A DNA stretch of 64,000 nt from Flavobacterium sp. HBTb2-11-1 (GCF_009826975.1 NZ_WUMO01000005.1:62001-126000), one strand, 5' to 3'. Shown: positions 17,387 through 26,078, numbered from the stretch's first letter. The notes: generated from the sequence alone by a model not told the origin. Made by a program: numbers and translations.

Positions 17387-19291
17387 TTAATCTCTTCTTG
17401 ATCTTCTTGGTCTTGAACTATCTCCAAAGTTTTCAGAACGTCTTGGAGCTCTTTCTGAACCACCCTCACTTCTTGGAGCAGAGCTTCTAAAACCGCCTTC
17501 TCTTCTTGAAGATGAGTTTCTGTCGCTTCTGAAACCTCCATCACGTGAACCTCCATCTCTAGAAGAACTTCTGTCACTTCTAAAACCGCCTTCACGTCTT
17601 GGAGCGAAGTTTCCTTCTCTTCTACCAGAATCACGTCTTCCGCCACGGTTGTTATGATCGCGTCTTCCGCCACCATCATTTTTAGAAATCTCAACATTGA
17701 TACGACGACCTTCTAATTGAACGTTGTTTAAAACATCCATTACTTTGTCTGTATGCTGTGGATCAGTGTTAAAGAAAGAGAAACCTTCTTTTACATCTAC
17801 TTTAAAGATATCGTCACGACCTAAATCTAATGTTTCTTTCAAGTAATCTTTTAAAGACATCCAGTCAAAGTTGTCTCTAGAACCGATGTTTACGAAATAA
17901 CGAACTGCTCCATTATTGCTGAATTCTCTTGGTTCAGAATCGCCTCTTTCACGTCTCTCACCAGAAGATTGAACAGAAATATCTCTATTCTTTTTGTAGT
18001 AAGTGATGAAACGGTTAAATTCTACTGAAACCATTTTCTTAATCAGCTCTTCTTTAGATAAATCTTCAAGAACGTTGTTGATTGCTGGTAAATAGTTGTC
18101 AATTTCGTGATCAACCTCAGTATCTTTAATTTTGTTAGCTAAGTGCAATAACTGAATTTCACAGATTTCAATTCCAGATGGAATAGTTTTTTCAACAAAC
18201 TTTTGTTTGATGATTCTCTCAATAGTTGAGATTTTACGTAACTCGCTTTTTGTAACAATTACAATAGAAGTACCTAATTTTCCAGCTCTACCCGTACGTC
18301 CAGAACGGTGGTTGTAAGTTTCAATCTCGTCAGGCAATTGGTAGTTAACAACGTGAGTTACGTTATCAACGTCAATACCACGTGCAGCAACGTCAGTAGC
18401 AACAAGCATCTGAATTTGTCTTCCACGGAACGATTTCATTACACCATCACGTTGCGCTTGAGATAAATCTCCGTGTAACGCAGCGGCGCTATAACCATCT
18501 TCAATTAATTTCTCTGCAATAGCTTGCGTGTCTCTTTTTGTACGACAGAAAACTACAGAGAAAATGTCTGGATTAGCATCAGCTAAACGTTTTAAAGCTT
18601 CATAACGGTCACGAGCATTTACTAAATAAAATTCGTGAGATACTGTTGATGAACCTGAATTTTTTGTACCTACAGTAATTTCTAATGGATCGCTCATGAA
18701 TTGTTTTGCAATTCTAGCCACCTCTTGCGGCATAGTTGCAGAGAACAACCATGTGCTTTTTTCATCTGGAGTATCTGATAAAATAGATACGATATCATCA
18801 TAGAACCCCATGTTTAACATTTCGTCAGCCTCATCCAAAACACAGTAATCTATGTTTTTAATGTTTACTAGACCTCTGTTAATCATGTCTTGCATTCTTC
18901 CTGGAGTTGCCACAATGATTTGTGCACCTCTCTTTATTTCTCTTGCTTGCTCTGTTATACTAGCTCCTCCGTAAACTGCTACCACATTAATACCTTTTTC
19001 GTATTTTGAGTAGTTTTTAAGTTCGTTAGTAATCTGTAAACATAACTCGCGTGTTGGCGATAAAACTAATGCTTGTGTATTTCTGTTGTCGGCATCAATT
19101 TTTTGAATTAGCGGAAAACCGAAAGCTGCCGTTTTCCCTGTCCCTGTTTGAGCCAACGCAACCATATCCGTGTCTTTTTCCAATAATAGGGGAATCGCCT
19201 TTTCCTGTACCTCTGACGGATTTTCAAATCCTAGATCTAAAATCGCCTTCAGTAACGATTCATTCAATCCTAATTGTTCAAATTTATTCAT
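17387..19291 (-). CDS. DEAD-box RNA helicase with Arg/Gly/Ser-rich tail (DeaD/CsdA-like)
   Basis: 634 aa. N-terminal Q-motif (FEQLGLNESLLKAILDLGF), motif I AQTGTGKT, Ia PTRELCLQI, II DEAD (VLDEADEML), III SAT, then the second RecA domain with ALHGDLSQAQRD, VATDVAARGIDV and HRSGRTGRAGK. Residues about 470-545 fit the DbpA-like RNA-binding domain (FVNIGSRDNFDWMSLKDYLKETLDL...RRINVEISKNDGG). The last about 90 residues are a low-complexity tail of RREGGFRSDR-type repeats. Such helicases remodel structured RNA in ribosome assembly and cold adaptation. The gene has a minus-strand promoter and a strong terminator, so it is monocistronic. Confidence 0.95.
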   Translation of the reverse strand: MNKFEQLGLNESLLKAILDLGFENPSEVQEKAIPLLLEKDTDMVALAQTGTGKTAAFGFPLIQKIDADNRNTQALVLSPTRELCLQITNELKNYSKYEKGINVVAVYGGASITEQAREIKRGAQIIVATPGRMQDMINRGLVNIKNIDYCVLDEADEMLNMGFYDDIVSILSDTPDEKSTWLFSATMPQEVARIAKQFMSDPLEITVGTKNSGSSTVSHEFYLVNARDRYEALKRLADANPDIFSVVFCRTKRDTQAIAEKLIEDGYSAAALHGDLSQAQRDGVMKSFRGRQIQMLVATDVAARGIDVDNVTHVVNYQLPDEIETYNHRSGRTGRAGKLGTSIVIVTKSELRKISTIERIIKQKFVEKTIPSGIEICEIQLLHLANKIKDTEVDHEIDNYLPAINNVLEDLSKEELIKKMVSVEFNRFITYYKKNRDISVQSSGERRERGDSEPREFSNNGAVRYFVNIGSRDNFDWMSLKDYLKETLDLGRDDIFKVDVKEGFSFFNTDPQHTDKVMDVLNNVQLEGRRINVEISKNDGGGRRDHNNRGGRRDSGRREGNFAPRREGGFRSDRSSSRDGGSRDGGFRSDRNSSSRREGGFRSSAPRSEGGSERAPRRSENFGDSSRPRRSRRD

Positions 19292-19311
19292 ATGTGTTTT
19301 AAAATAGGGTG

Positions 19312-19319
19312 CAAAATTA
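19312..19319 (-). promoter_or_regulatory. -7 element of the DEAD-box helicase promoter
   Basis: Minus-strand TAATTTTG, 20 bp upstream of the helicase start codon. A candidate TTG for the -33 box lies about 26 bp further upstream, a loose fit. Confidence 0.5.
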
Positions 19320-19494
19320 CTGTTAATTATTCAGATAAACTAATGCAATTTTAAGAATTATGTATTTGTTAAGAATTGATTATCAAAAAGTTACAGTTTT
19401 ATTAAAATTATTTTTTGCATATAATGGCTAAAAGAGCCAAAAAATACGTCGCGAAATGTAAAATTTGGCCTTTAAAATGTTGTATTTTAAACAA

Positions 19495-20073
19495 TTATTT
19501 TGTGGTGCTCAGAAAATCAATGAGTTGCTTAACGGCTTTTCCGCGGTGACCTATAGTATTTTTGGTAGCTAAAGGCAATTCGGCAAAGGTTTCATTAAAA
19601 TTTTCTGGTTTAAAAATAGGATCGTAGCCAAAACCATTTGTTCCTGTTTTTGTTTGTGTAATTTCTCCTTTTGCAATTCCGGTAAACAAATATTGTTTTC
19701 CTTTTAAGTTTAAAGTAATAACGGTCTTGAACTGGGCGCTGCGATTTTCCTTATTTTTTAAAGCCTCCAAAAGCTTGTTCATGTTATCATCTGCATTTTT
19801 TTGCTCTCCCGCATATCGTGCAGAATAAACTCCAGGTTCGCCATTTAAAGCGTTTACTTCTAGACCTGTATCATCTGCAAAACAATCGTAACCATATTTT
19901 TGAGTTACATAATCGGCTTTTAAAATGGCATTTCCTTCTATGGTGTCAGCTGTTTCAGGAATGTCTTCAAAACAATTAATATCTTCTAAACTTAATATTT
20001 TAATGCTTTCCGGAAGCATACTTTGAATTTCTGCAATTTTATTTTTGTTGTTTGATGCGAAAACGAGATTCAT
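19495..20073 (-). CDS. rdgB: Non-canonical purine NTP pyrophosphatase RdgB/HAM1
   Basis: 192-aa house-cleaning enzyme that hydrolyses ITP, dITP and XTP. It begins [18 protein letters not shown], the substrate-binding T/SxNxxK motif, and carries [24 protein letters not shown], [10 protein letters not shown] ([12 protein letters not shown]) and the closing [13 protein letters not shown]. All are diagnostic of the HAM1 family, and the length is standard. Its ATG lies inside the end of the upstream DUF2809 gene (35-bp overlap), so the two are translationally coupled. Confidence 0.96.
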   Translation of the reverse strand: MNLVFASNNKNKIAEIQSMLPESIKILSLEDINCFEDIPETADTIEGNAILKADYVTQKYGYDCFADDTGLEVNALNGEPGVYSARYAGEQKNADDNMNKLLEALKNKENRSAQFKTVITLNLKGKQYLFTGIAKGEITQTKTGTNGFGYDPIFKPENFNETFAELPLATKNTIGHRGKAVKQLIDFLSTTK

Positions 20074-20443
20074 TGTTATAGTATTTTAAAAATGATTTTT
20101 CAATAATAAAGGTAAGTGAAATTCCAAACGTATAAGCAAGAAGATCCGACCATAAAAATCCTTGACCTAAAACATACCTCCCCAAAAGCGTTTTTCTAAG
20201 ATCAATAATCCATTTGGCTTGATAAAGCTGTAAAAACTCAATGCAATAACAAATAAAAAGAGAAAGTAGTATTACAAACCAAAACTTTTTTGACGGGAAG
20301 AAAATTCTAACTAAAAAGTAAATCATTACAGCGTAAAGAAAATCACCAATCCATAAAGGAATAAAAGGAATTTTTCTTGAAAGTATTCCGAAAACAATTA
20401 TGCTTAGGAAGATTAGGAAATAGTTAATTCTTGTTTTGTTCAA
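20039..20443 (-). CDS. DUF2809-family membrane protein
   Basis: 134 aa with four membrane helices (about residues 8-24, 30-48, 56-72 and 100-116). The motifs [26 protein letters not shown] and SDLLAYTFG match DUF2809/VanZ-like small membrane proteins of unknown function. The first usable codon is TTG at 20443; no ATG precedes the first helix, so a TTG start is the best choice. The 3' end overlaps rdgB by 35 bp in another frame. Confidence 0.75.
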   Translation of the reverse strand: MNKTRINYFLIFLSIIVFGILSRKIPFIPLWIGDFLYAVMIYFLVRIFFPSKKFWFVILLSLFICYCIEFLQLYQAKWIIDLRKTLLGRYVLGQGFLWSDLLAYTFGISLTFIIEKSFLKYYNNESRFRIKQQK

Positions 20444-20504
20444 GTTGAGAATGGGTTTTGGTTAAAGCAAATTTAGGCTAAATTTTTAAAAGAAATTAAG
20501 CCTC

Positions 20505-20610
20505 GTTTGTCATTCCGAAGAACGAGGAATCGCACTCGCAGATCGACAAAGATTGGCGAATTACTTTGCGGAATTTCTCGTGTGATTCCTCGTTCTTCGG
20601 AATGACAAAC
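20505..20610. repeat. 106-bp palindromic (MITE/REP-like) element
   Basis: 31-bp terminal inverted repeats (20505-20535 and 20580-20610), beginning GTTTGTCATTCCGAAGAACG, differ at one base. The 44-bp centre contains CGACAAAGATTGGCGAATT. It sits alone in the 293-bp space between the divergent DUF2809 and GH88 genes. A diverged second copy is at 29846-29947. Confidence 0.85.
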
Positions 20611-20736
20611 TAAATCTCATGTCTTAAAATAGTGTATCAATAATCCATTTTTAGGTAACAAAAAATACAAAACCTGAATAGCGTCACTTTATTTTATAAA
20701 TTTATCAGTTAATTAATTATCTATCAAAATAACCAC

Positions 20737-21915
20737 ATGAAGGCAAAATTTTTTACCCTGATTGCAGCTTTATTTCTATTAGGAAATCAAGGCTATTCTC
20801 AAAAAGACAATTCGTTTAATATTAAAAAGCAATTGGATTATTGCGCAGAACAAGCTTCTAAAACTTTAAAAGTGATTCCGAATGACGGAACTTCTCCTAG
20901 AACAGTTCCAAATGGAAGCAATGAATGGAAGTTTGTGGGGTATAAAGATTGGACTAGCGGATTCTGGCCTGGAGAATTGTGGTTTTTGTATGAAGCGACT
21001 AAAGATAAAAAATGGGAAAAAGAAGCCGATAAATTCAGTCGCTTTTTAACGCCGCTTTCTAACAGCAAAGCAGGCGATCATGATTTGGGTTTTCAGGTTT
21101 TTAATAGTTTTGGAAACGGATACAGGTTGACTAAAAATCCAGAATACAAAAAGATTATTTTAAGAACTGCAGATACATTAGCGACGCTTTTTAATCCGAA
21201 AGTGGGAACGATACAATCTTGGCCTCATAATAAAATGGGCGGTCACAATACTATTATTGATAATATGATGAATTTGGAGCTTTTGTTTTGGGCATCTAAA
21301 AATGGAGGAAACAAAAAACTTTACGATATTGCTGTAAAACATGCCGAAACCACAATGGCAAATCATTTTAGACCGGATAATACTTCGTATCACGTTATTA
21401 TTTACGATTATGAAACAGGAAAAAAGATAAAAGGAAGAACTGCTCAAGGATATAGCGATGATAGTATGTGGGCGCGCGGTCAGGCTTGGGCTATTTATGG
21501 TTTCACAATGACGTATAGAGAAACAAAAGACGTTAAGTTTCTAGATTTTGCTCATAAATTAGCGCGTGTTTATTTGGATAAATTAACTACAGAAGATTTA
21601 GTTCCGTATTGGGATTTTAATGCTCCAAATATTCCTAATGAACCTCGTGATGCTTCTGCGGCAGCTATTGTTTCGTCTGCACTTTTAGAATTAAGCTCGT
21701 ACACAAAAGACAAAAATTTAAAAGCGGAATATTTAGCAAAAGCTAAAAAGATGATTGTCTCACTTTCTAATAATTATCAGAGCCACGATGTAAATTCAGC
21801 ATTTTTATTGCATTCAACAGGTCATAAACCTGCAAATAGTGAAATAGATTGTTCTATAAATTACGCAGATTATTACTATCTTGAGGCATTATTAAGACTT
21901 CAAAAATTAAAATAA
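20737..21915 (+). CDS. Glycoside hydrolase family 88 (unsaturated glucuronyl/galacturonyl hydrolase-like)
   Basis: 392 aa with a signal peptide (FFTLIAALFLLGNQGYSQ), so probably periplasmic. The (alpha/alpha)6-barrel sequence shows WTSGFWPGELWFLYEAT, DHDLGFQVFNSFGNGYRL with the conserved catalytic-type Asp, IDNMMNLELLFWASKNGG, AQGYSDDSMWARGQAWAIYGF with the second Asp pair, and DASAAAIVSSALLEL. GH88 enzymes remove delta-4,5-unsaturated uronic acids from products of polysaccharide lyases. No lyase or SusCD pair is adjacent. The lipoprotein gene follows 7 bp downstream and is probably co-transcribed. Confidence 0.88.
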   Translation: MKAKFFTLIAALFLLGNQGYSQKDNSFNIKKQLDYCAEQASKTLKVIPNDGTSPRTVPNGSNEWKFVGYKDWTSGFWPGELWFLYEATKDKKWEKEADKFSRFLTPLSNSKAGDHDLGFQVFNSFGNGYRLTKNPEYKKIILRTADTLATLFNPKVGTIQSWPHNKMGGHNTIIDNMMNLELLFWASKNGGNKKLYDIAVKHAETTMANHFRPDNTSYHVIIYDYETGKKIKGRTAQGYSDDSMWARGQAWAIYGFTMTYRETKDVKFLDFAHKLARVYLDKLTTEDLVPYWDFNAPNIPNEPRDASAAAIVSSALLELSSYTKDKNLKAEYLAKAKKMIVSLSNNYQSHDVNSAFLLHSTGHKPANSEIDCSINYADYYYLEALLRLQKLK

Positions 21916-21922
21916 AAAAATT

Positions 21923-22330
21923 ATGCTAAAGAAAATAAGCCAGATTGCCTTTGCAATAATGATGGTATTGATGCTTGTAAGCTGTAAAAATACCAAGCAG
22001 AAACTTCAAGAGTATGTTGTTACCTATAATAAAACTATTGCCCCGAGTTTTAGAGCCGATAATGTAACGCTTACCACAGCAAGAGGTTATATTAACGATG
22101 ATAAAATAGAATTGCGATTTGAGACTGATTTAGAGCAAAATGAAGCTAATAAATCGGCATCTGTTATTTCTTTTCCAAAATTGATAAAAGTAATGATCGA
22201 TAAGGACGAAATTCCGAGACAATTGATTGAGGAAGGAGTAAAGTTTGACGTTTATTTTCTGGCAGACGACAACACAGTTTTAGACAAAGAAACTTTAACA
22301 GGTGAATCACTTAAAGATTTTCTGAAATAA
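21923..22330 (+). CDS. Small lipoprotein, paralogue of the next gene
   Basis: 135 aa with a lipoprotein signal (QIAFAIMMVLMLVSC, lipobox LVSC, Cys about 22). The mature sequence CKNTKQKLQEYVVTYNKT...INDDKIELRFETDLEQNEANK...FPKLIKVMIDKDEIPRQLIEEGVKFDVYFLADDN closely parallels the protein encoded at 22590. No known domain is recognised. It starts 7 bp after the GH88 stop and is followed by a terminator. Confidence 0.75.
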   Translation: MLKKISQIAFAIMMVLMLVSCKNTKQKLQEYVVTYNKTIAPSFRADNVTLTTARGYINDDKIELRFETDLEQNEANKSASVISFPKLIKVMIDKDEIPRQLIEEGVKFDVYFLADDNTVLDKETLTGESLKDFLK

Positions 22331-22370
22331 TATTTTTGCACAAAACATATCATTTTGATTCTTACATATT

Positions 22371-22405
22371 AAAAGTCTCTTTAAAATTTATTTAAAGAGA
22401 CTTTT
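22371..22405 (+). terminator. Terminator after the GH88-lipoprotein pair
   Basis: Stem AAAAGTCTCTTTAAA / TTTAAAGAGACTTTT with a 5-base loop and T-tract. Confidence 0.85.
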
Positions 22406-22527
22406 TTGTATTTAAGGCTAAAAGTTAAGTGTAAACGAAACGTTTTTATTCTTACAAATAATTCGTTTTTAAGAATATAATTGGTTTGTTTTCAAATATT
22501 TGTGTGTGCTTTTTTTGTAATTGAATA

Positions 22528-22558
22528 TTGTTTTTATGTTATGAATTAATTATGTTTG
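22528..22558 (+). promoter_or_regulatory. Promoter of the second lipoprotein gene
   Basis: TTG at 22528-22530, 20-bp spacer, TATGTTTG at 22551-22558. The start codon follows 31 bp later. Confidence 0.65.
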
Positions 22559-22589
22559 AGTTAAAAAATAACTATTAAACCAAAAAATT

Positions 22590-23018
22590 ATGAAAAAAAT
22601 TACCCAAATCGCATTTATGCTTGCTTTCGCATTATTTTTAGTCAGCTGTAAAAATACAAAGCAGAAAATACAAGACCATGTAAGCAATTACAATAATTCT
22701 GTCTCTATAAAAGGAAGCGGAATTACGAGTACATCAGCAAAAGCTTTTCTAAATGATAATAAAATTGAAATTAGAATTGAAACCAATTTAGAAGAAAACG
22801 ATGCCAATAAACTAGCTTACAAAGAATCTTTTCCAGACTTATTGAAAGAGATGATCAAGAACGATCAGATTTCTTCTTCTCTTATTGCCGAAGGGGTAAA
22901 GTTCGATGTATACTTCTTGGCTTATAATAATGCTATTTTAGCACAGGAATTGGTAGATCAGGATGAATTGGCAGTTTTAGAAGGAACAGCCAAATCAAAA
23001 GAAACAGCAAAATTGTAA
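22590..23018 (+). CDS. Small lipoprotein, paralogue of the previous gene
   Basis: 142 aa with lipobox LVSC (QIAFMLAFALFLVSC). CKNTKQKIQDHVSNYNNS...LNDNKIEIRIETNLEENDANKLAYKESFPDLLKEMIKNDQISSSLIAEGVKFDVYFLAYNNAIL matches the upstream protein along its length; the C-termini diverge, with an extra Lys/Glu-rich tail here. It has its own promoter and terminator, so the two copies can be regulated independently. Function unknown. Confidence 0.75.
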   Translation: MKKITQIAFMLAFALFLVSCKNTKQKIQDHVSNYNNSVSIKGSGITSTSAKAFLNDNKIEIRIETNLEENDANKLAYKESFPDLLKEMIKNDQISSSLIAEGVKFDVYFLAYNNAILAQELVDQDELAVLEGTAKSKETAKL

Positions 23019-23039
23019 TTAAAATAGATTTTAACAAAA

Positions 23040-23069
23040 AGCCTCTTTAGTAGTTTCTAAAGAGGCTTC
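23040..23069. terminator. Bidirectional terminator
   Basis: Stem AAGCCTCTTTAG / CTAAAGAGGCTT with a 6-base loop, between the plus-strand lipoprotein gene and the convergent FMN protein gene, preceded by an A-run that gives a T-run on the minus strand. Confidence 0.75.
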
Positions 23070-23074
23070 TCTGT

Positions 23075-24589
23075 TTATGAGAATTGAGTAACGTTTTTCA
23101 AGTTATCAGGGAAATAAAGTTCTGATAAGTTAGTGAACTCATCTCCACGCATAAAAATGTTGATATCAACATCTGCAAACGATGTTTTTCCAGCGGCAGC
23201 CAAAAGTTCATTAGCGGCATGCAAAGTATTTTTATGAAAGTGGTACACTCTTTCAGATTTATCTGTTACAACCAAACCTTTCATAAGCATCTTGTTTTGT
23301 GTTGCTACCCCAGTCGGACATTCGTTATTATGGCAGCGTAATGCTTGAATGCAGCCAAGAGAAAACATAAATCCTCTCGCGCTGTTGCACATATCTGCTC
23401 CAAGAGCAATGGCATGCAAAATAGAATATCCAGAAATGATTTTTCCGCTTCCAATAATTCGCATTTTATCGCGAATGCCTAAACGCACTAAAGTTTTGTT
23501 TACAAAAATCAGCGCCGGCTCAAAAGGCATTCCGACACCATCAGCAAATTCAAGCGGAGCAGCTCCAGTTCCACCTTCGGCTCCGTCAACGGTGATGAAA
23601 TCAGGGTAGGTATCTTCATTGATCATTTCCTGACAAATCGCTTCAAACTCAGCTGTATTTCCAATGCATAATTTAAATCCGATAGGTTTGCCATTAGACA
23701 GGTCTCGCAATTGCTTAATAAATCGTATTAAGCCTTTTGAATCAGAAAAAGCATGGTGTCCGGGAGGAGAAAGAATCATTGTATGTGGCACCACACCTCT
23801 AATTTTAGCAATCTGCTCTGTATTTTTTTTCGCAGGAAGAACACCTCCATGACCAGGCTTTGCTCCTTGAGAAAGTTTGATTTCAATCATTTTTACATTT
23901 GGCAGGTTTGCTTTTGCAGAGAAATTTTCGGGACTGAAATTTCCTTCGGCATCGCGACATCCAAAATACCCTGTACCAATTTGCCACGTAATGTCTCCAC
24001 CGCCTTCAAGATGAAATTCGGTTAATCCGCCTTCTCCTGTGTTTTGATAGAAGTTTCCTTTTTTTGCTCCAATATTAATGGCGCGAACCGCATGTTCGCT
24101 CAATGAACCAAAACTCATTGCTGAAACATTAAATAAAGAAGCAGAATAAGGCTGTTTGCAATCTTTTCCGCCAACAAGCACACGAGGCAGTTCTTCGTTT
24201 ACTTTTGCTGGGAAAATAGAATGTTTGATTCCTTCGTAATTTTCTGTATTCAGGTTTAGCTGTGTTCCAAACGGAGTGCTCGAATCAATATTTTTGGCTC
24301 TTTGGTATACTAAAGAACGTTGGTTTCTTGAAAAAGGTTTTCCGTCTGTAGATCTTTCAATGAAATACTGCTGAATCTCAGGCGCAATCATTTCAAATAA
24401 GTACCTGAAATAGCCTAAGACAGGAAAGTTTCTTAAAATAGCATGTTTTTCTTGAGATGCGTTGTAAATTCCCACAATTAGCAAAATCGGAAGAATAATT
24501 ACGAGTAAATAGCCTCGTCCGGTGTAATAATAAATTGCGGCAACAATTATAAACAATAAGAATCCGTAAATAAAGAATTTTTTTCTCAT
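23075..24589 (-). CDS. FMN-binding glutamate synthase family protein (GltB domain 2-like)
   Basis: 504 aa. Two hydrophobic segments at residues about 5-22 and 26-44 are followed by a Glu_synthase TIM barrel: SAMSFGSLSEHAVRAINIGAKKG, TGEGGLTEFHLEGGGDITWQIGTGYFGCR, EIKLSQGAKPGHGGVLPAKK, VDGAEGGTGAAPLEFADGVGMP, GSGKIISGYSILHAIALGADMCNSARGFMFSLGCIQALRCHNNECPTGVATQ. The three Cys residues in the last segment match the 3Fe-4S ligands of GltS. It lacks the amidotransferase domain, so true glutamate synthase activity is doubtful. The membrane anchor suggests the barrel sits on the cytoplasmic face. No partner gene is adjacent. Confidence 0.88.
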   Translation of the reverse strand: MRKKFFIYGFLLFIIVAAIYYYTGRGYLLVIILPILLIVGIYNASQEKHAILRNFPVLGYFRYLFEMIAPEIQQYFIERSTDGKPFSRNQRSLVYQRAKNIDSSTPFGTQLNLNTENYEGIKHSIFPAKVNEELPRVLVGGKDCKQPYSASLFNVSAMSFGSLSEHAVRAINIGAKKGNFYQNTGEGGLTEFHLEGGGDITWQIGTGYFGCRDAEGNFSPENFSAKANLPNVKMIEIKLSQGAKPGHGGVLPAKKNTEQIAKIRGVVPHTMILSPPGHHAFSDSKGLIRFIKQLRDLSNGKPIGFKLCIGNTAEFEAICQEMINEDTYPDFITVDGAEGGTGAAPLEFADGVGMPFEPALIFVNKTLVRLGIRDKMRIIGSGKIISGYSILHAIALGADMCNSARGFMFSLGCIQALRCHNNECPTGVATQNKMLMKGLVVTDKSERVYHFHKNTLHAANELLAAAGKTSFADVDINIFMRGDEFTNLSELYFPDNLKNVTQFS

Positions 24590-24624
24590 GTTTTTAAAAA
24601 ATTAATAGGTAATAAATGCGATAA

Positions 24625-25407
24625 TTAGTTGAATCTTAAACGGACATAGACGTGTTTGATTCCTTTTTTGTCCGACTCTCTTTCGTCAATTTCCAAAATA
24701 TCGGTAAGCGATTTAAGCATAGGAGTAAGTTTAGAATAACCATAATTACGAGGGTCAAATTCAGGTTTTTTCTTCACGATCAGATTGCCGACATCTCCTA
24801 AGAATGCCCATCCATCATCGTCTTCAATATCCTCAATCGTAGATTCAATCAATTCGATTGTTTGTTTGTCAACTTTATGAAGCGCTTTTTCAGCAGGCTT
24901 TTCGACGATTTTCTTAGTATCTGCAGCGACTACCTCTTTTGGTTTTTTCTTTTGAGTTGCGCCGTCCAAAACTTCAATATAAATAAAACGATCGCAGGCT
25001 ACAATAAACGAATTTGGCGTTTTCTTTTCTCCAATTCCAATTACTTTCATGCCCGATTCACGAAGTCTTACGGCAAGTCGTGTAAAATCGCTGTCGCTAG
25101 AAACGATGCAAAAGCCATCTAATTTTCCAGAATAAAGCAAATCCATTGCGTCAATAATCAAAGCAGAATCTGACGAATTTTTTCCAACTGTGTAGCTATA
25201 TTGCTGAATAGGAGTGATAGCATGTTCCAATAAAACGCCTTTCCAGCCATTCGCATTAGGTTTGGTCCAATCGGCATAAATCCTTTTCGTGGTTGGCGTT
25301 CCTAGTTTTGCAATTTCTTCCATCATACCTTTTACATTGCTATAAGGCACATTGTCTGCATCAATAAGAACTGCCAGTTTTAAATCTTTTGAATTGCTTA
25401 AAGGCAT
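24625..25407 (-). CDS. NYN domain (LabA-like PIN-fold) protein with C-terminal OST-HTH/LOTUS-like domain
   Basis: 260 aa. The N-terminal half is a NYN ribonuclease-like domain: LAVLIDADNVPYSNVKGMMEEI (metal-binding Asp pair), RIYADWTKPNANGWK, SSDSALIIDAMDLLYSGKLDGFCIVSSDSDFTRLAVRLRESGMKVIGIGEKKTPNSFIVACDRFIYIE. A Lys/Glu/Ala linker (about residues 150-175) leads to an OST-HTH/LOTUS-like C-terminal domain ending YGYSKLTPMLKSLTDILEIDERESDKKGIKHVYVRLRF. Such proteins are predicted RNases or RNA-binding regulators. It lies 35 bp upstream of the FMN gene on the same strand and may be its operon partner. Confidence 0.85.
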   Translation of the reverse strand: MPLSNSKDLKLAVLIDADNVPYSNVKGMMEEIAKLGTPTTKRIYADWTKPNANGWKGVLLEHAITPIQQYSYTVGKNSSDSALIIDAMDLLYSGKLDGFCIVSSDSDFTRLAVRLRESGMKVIGIGEKKTPNSFIVACDRFIYIEVLDGATQKKKPKEVVAADTKKIVEKPAEKALHKVDKQTIELIESTIEDIEDDDGWAFLGDVGNLIVKKKPEFDPRNYGYSKLTPMLKSLTDILEIDERESDKKGIKHVYVRLRFN

Positions 25408-25540
25408 TTGTTAAATATTTAAGTTTTAATACTCTCAAAGTTAAAATTAAAATTGGTTTTTATAAGAATTGAATGGTGAATATGTGTTGTTATTAGTACT
25501 AATTAGTTTCATTATAAATAATTTTCTGTCCTTTTACAAT

Positions 25541-25569
25541 TAATTAAGGATAAATTTGTCTTTTATATA
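25541..25569. promoter_or_regulatory. Candidate NO-regulator operator, copy A
   Basis: Imperfect palindrome centred on AAATTT: AAGGATAAA / TTTGTCTTTT. It overlaps the -33 box of the Rrf2 gene promoter. It shares 22 or so of 28 positions with copy B at 26658-26685 (common core AAGGAYAAA, then TCTTTTAT). Assigning the Rrf2 protein as its binder is inference from location and family. Confidence 0.55.
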
Positions 25570-25586
25570 AAACCTGTATATCTTTG
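25555..25586 (+). promoter_or_regulatory. Promoter of the Rrf2 regulator gene
   Basis: TTTG 25555-25558, 20-bp spacer, TATCTTTG 25579-25586. A 14-base direct repeat, AATTAATTAAGGAT, flanks it at 25538-25551 and 25592-25605; the second copy ends just before the start codon. Confidence 0.7.
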
Positions 25587-25607
25587 TTGAGAATTAATTA
25601 AGGATGT

Positions 25608-26057
25608 ATGTTTTCAAAAGCGTGTGAATATGGAATAAGAGCTTCAATATTTATTGCAACCAAATCTTCTAAAGGAATAAGAGTTGGAATAAAAGATGTT
25701 GCGAAAGAAATTGATTCGCCAGAACCATTTACAGCCAAAATTATGCAGATTTTGACCAAAAATGGCATTATTCATTCAGCAAAAGGAGTAGGTGGCGGAT
25801 TTGAAGTTTCGCCAGAAGCATCAAAATCTGTAAAATTAATTCAGATTGTAGACGCTATTGATGGAAATAAAATATATAGCGGTTGTGGAATAGGGTTAAA
25901 AGAATGCTCAGAAGAACATCCTTGTCCAGTTCATCACGAATTCAAGAAAATACGAGGTTTGCTTTTAGAAATGTTGACTAAAACAACCTTAGAACAGCTT
26001 GCTTCAGATGTGAAATCGGGAGATTTCTTTTTGAAAACATTAAACATAAACGAATAA
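25608..26057 (+). CDS. Rrf2 family transcriptional regulator, NsrR-like
   Basis: 149 aa. Winged helix: MFSKACEYGIRASIFIAT, IKDVAKEIDSPEPFTAKIMQILTKNGIIHSAKGVGGGFEVSP (recognition helix and wing). The Fe-S loop has three Cys residues, C93, C100 and C106 in SGCGIGLKECSEEHPCPVH, the arrangement of NsrR and IscR. NsrR proteins bind a [4Fe-4S] or [2Fe-2S] cluster that NO destroys, releasing promoters. The downstream genes (azurin, NO reductase, Ric) support NO sensing. Its own promoter carries a candidate operator, so it is probably autoregulated. Azurin follows 21 bp later. Confidence 0.88.
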   Translation: MFSKACEYGIRASIFIATKSSKGIRVGIKDVAKEIDSPEPFTAKIMQILTKNGIIHSAKGVGGGFEVSPEASKSVKLIQIVDAIDGNKIYSGCGIGLKECSEEHPCPVHHEFKKIRGLLLEMLTKTTLEQLASDVKSGDFFLKTLNINE

Positions 26058-26078
26058 CATTAATAAATTATCATAAAA

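Noticed and set aside
17209..17697. A long Glu/Val-rich reading frame on the minus strand
   Set aside because: It is a frame-shifted reading of the low-complexity tail and 3' region of the DEAD-box helicase gene; the real gene's terminator lies inside it.
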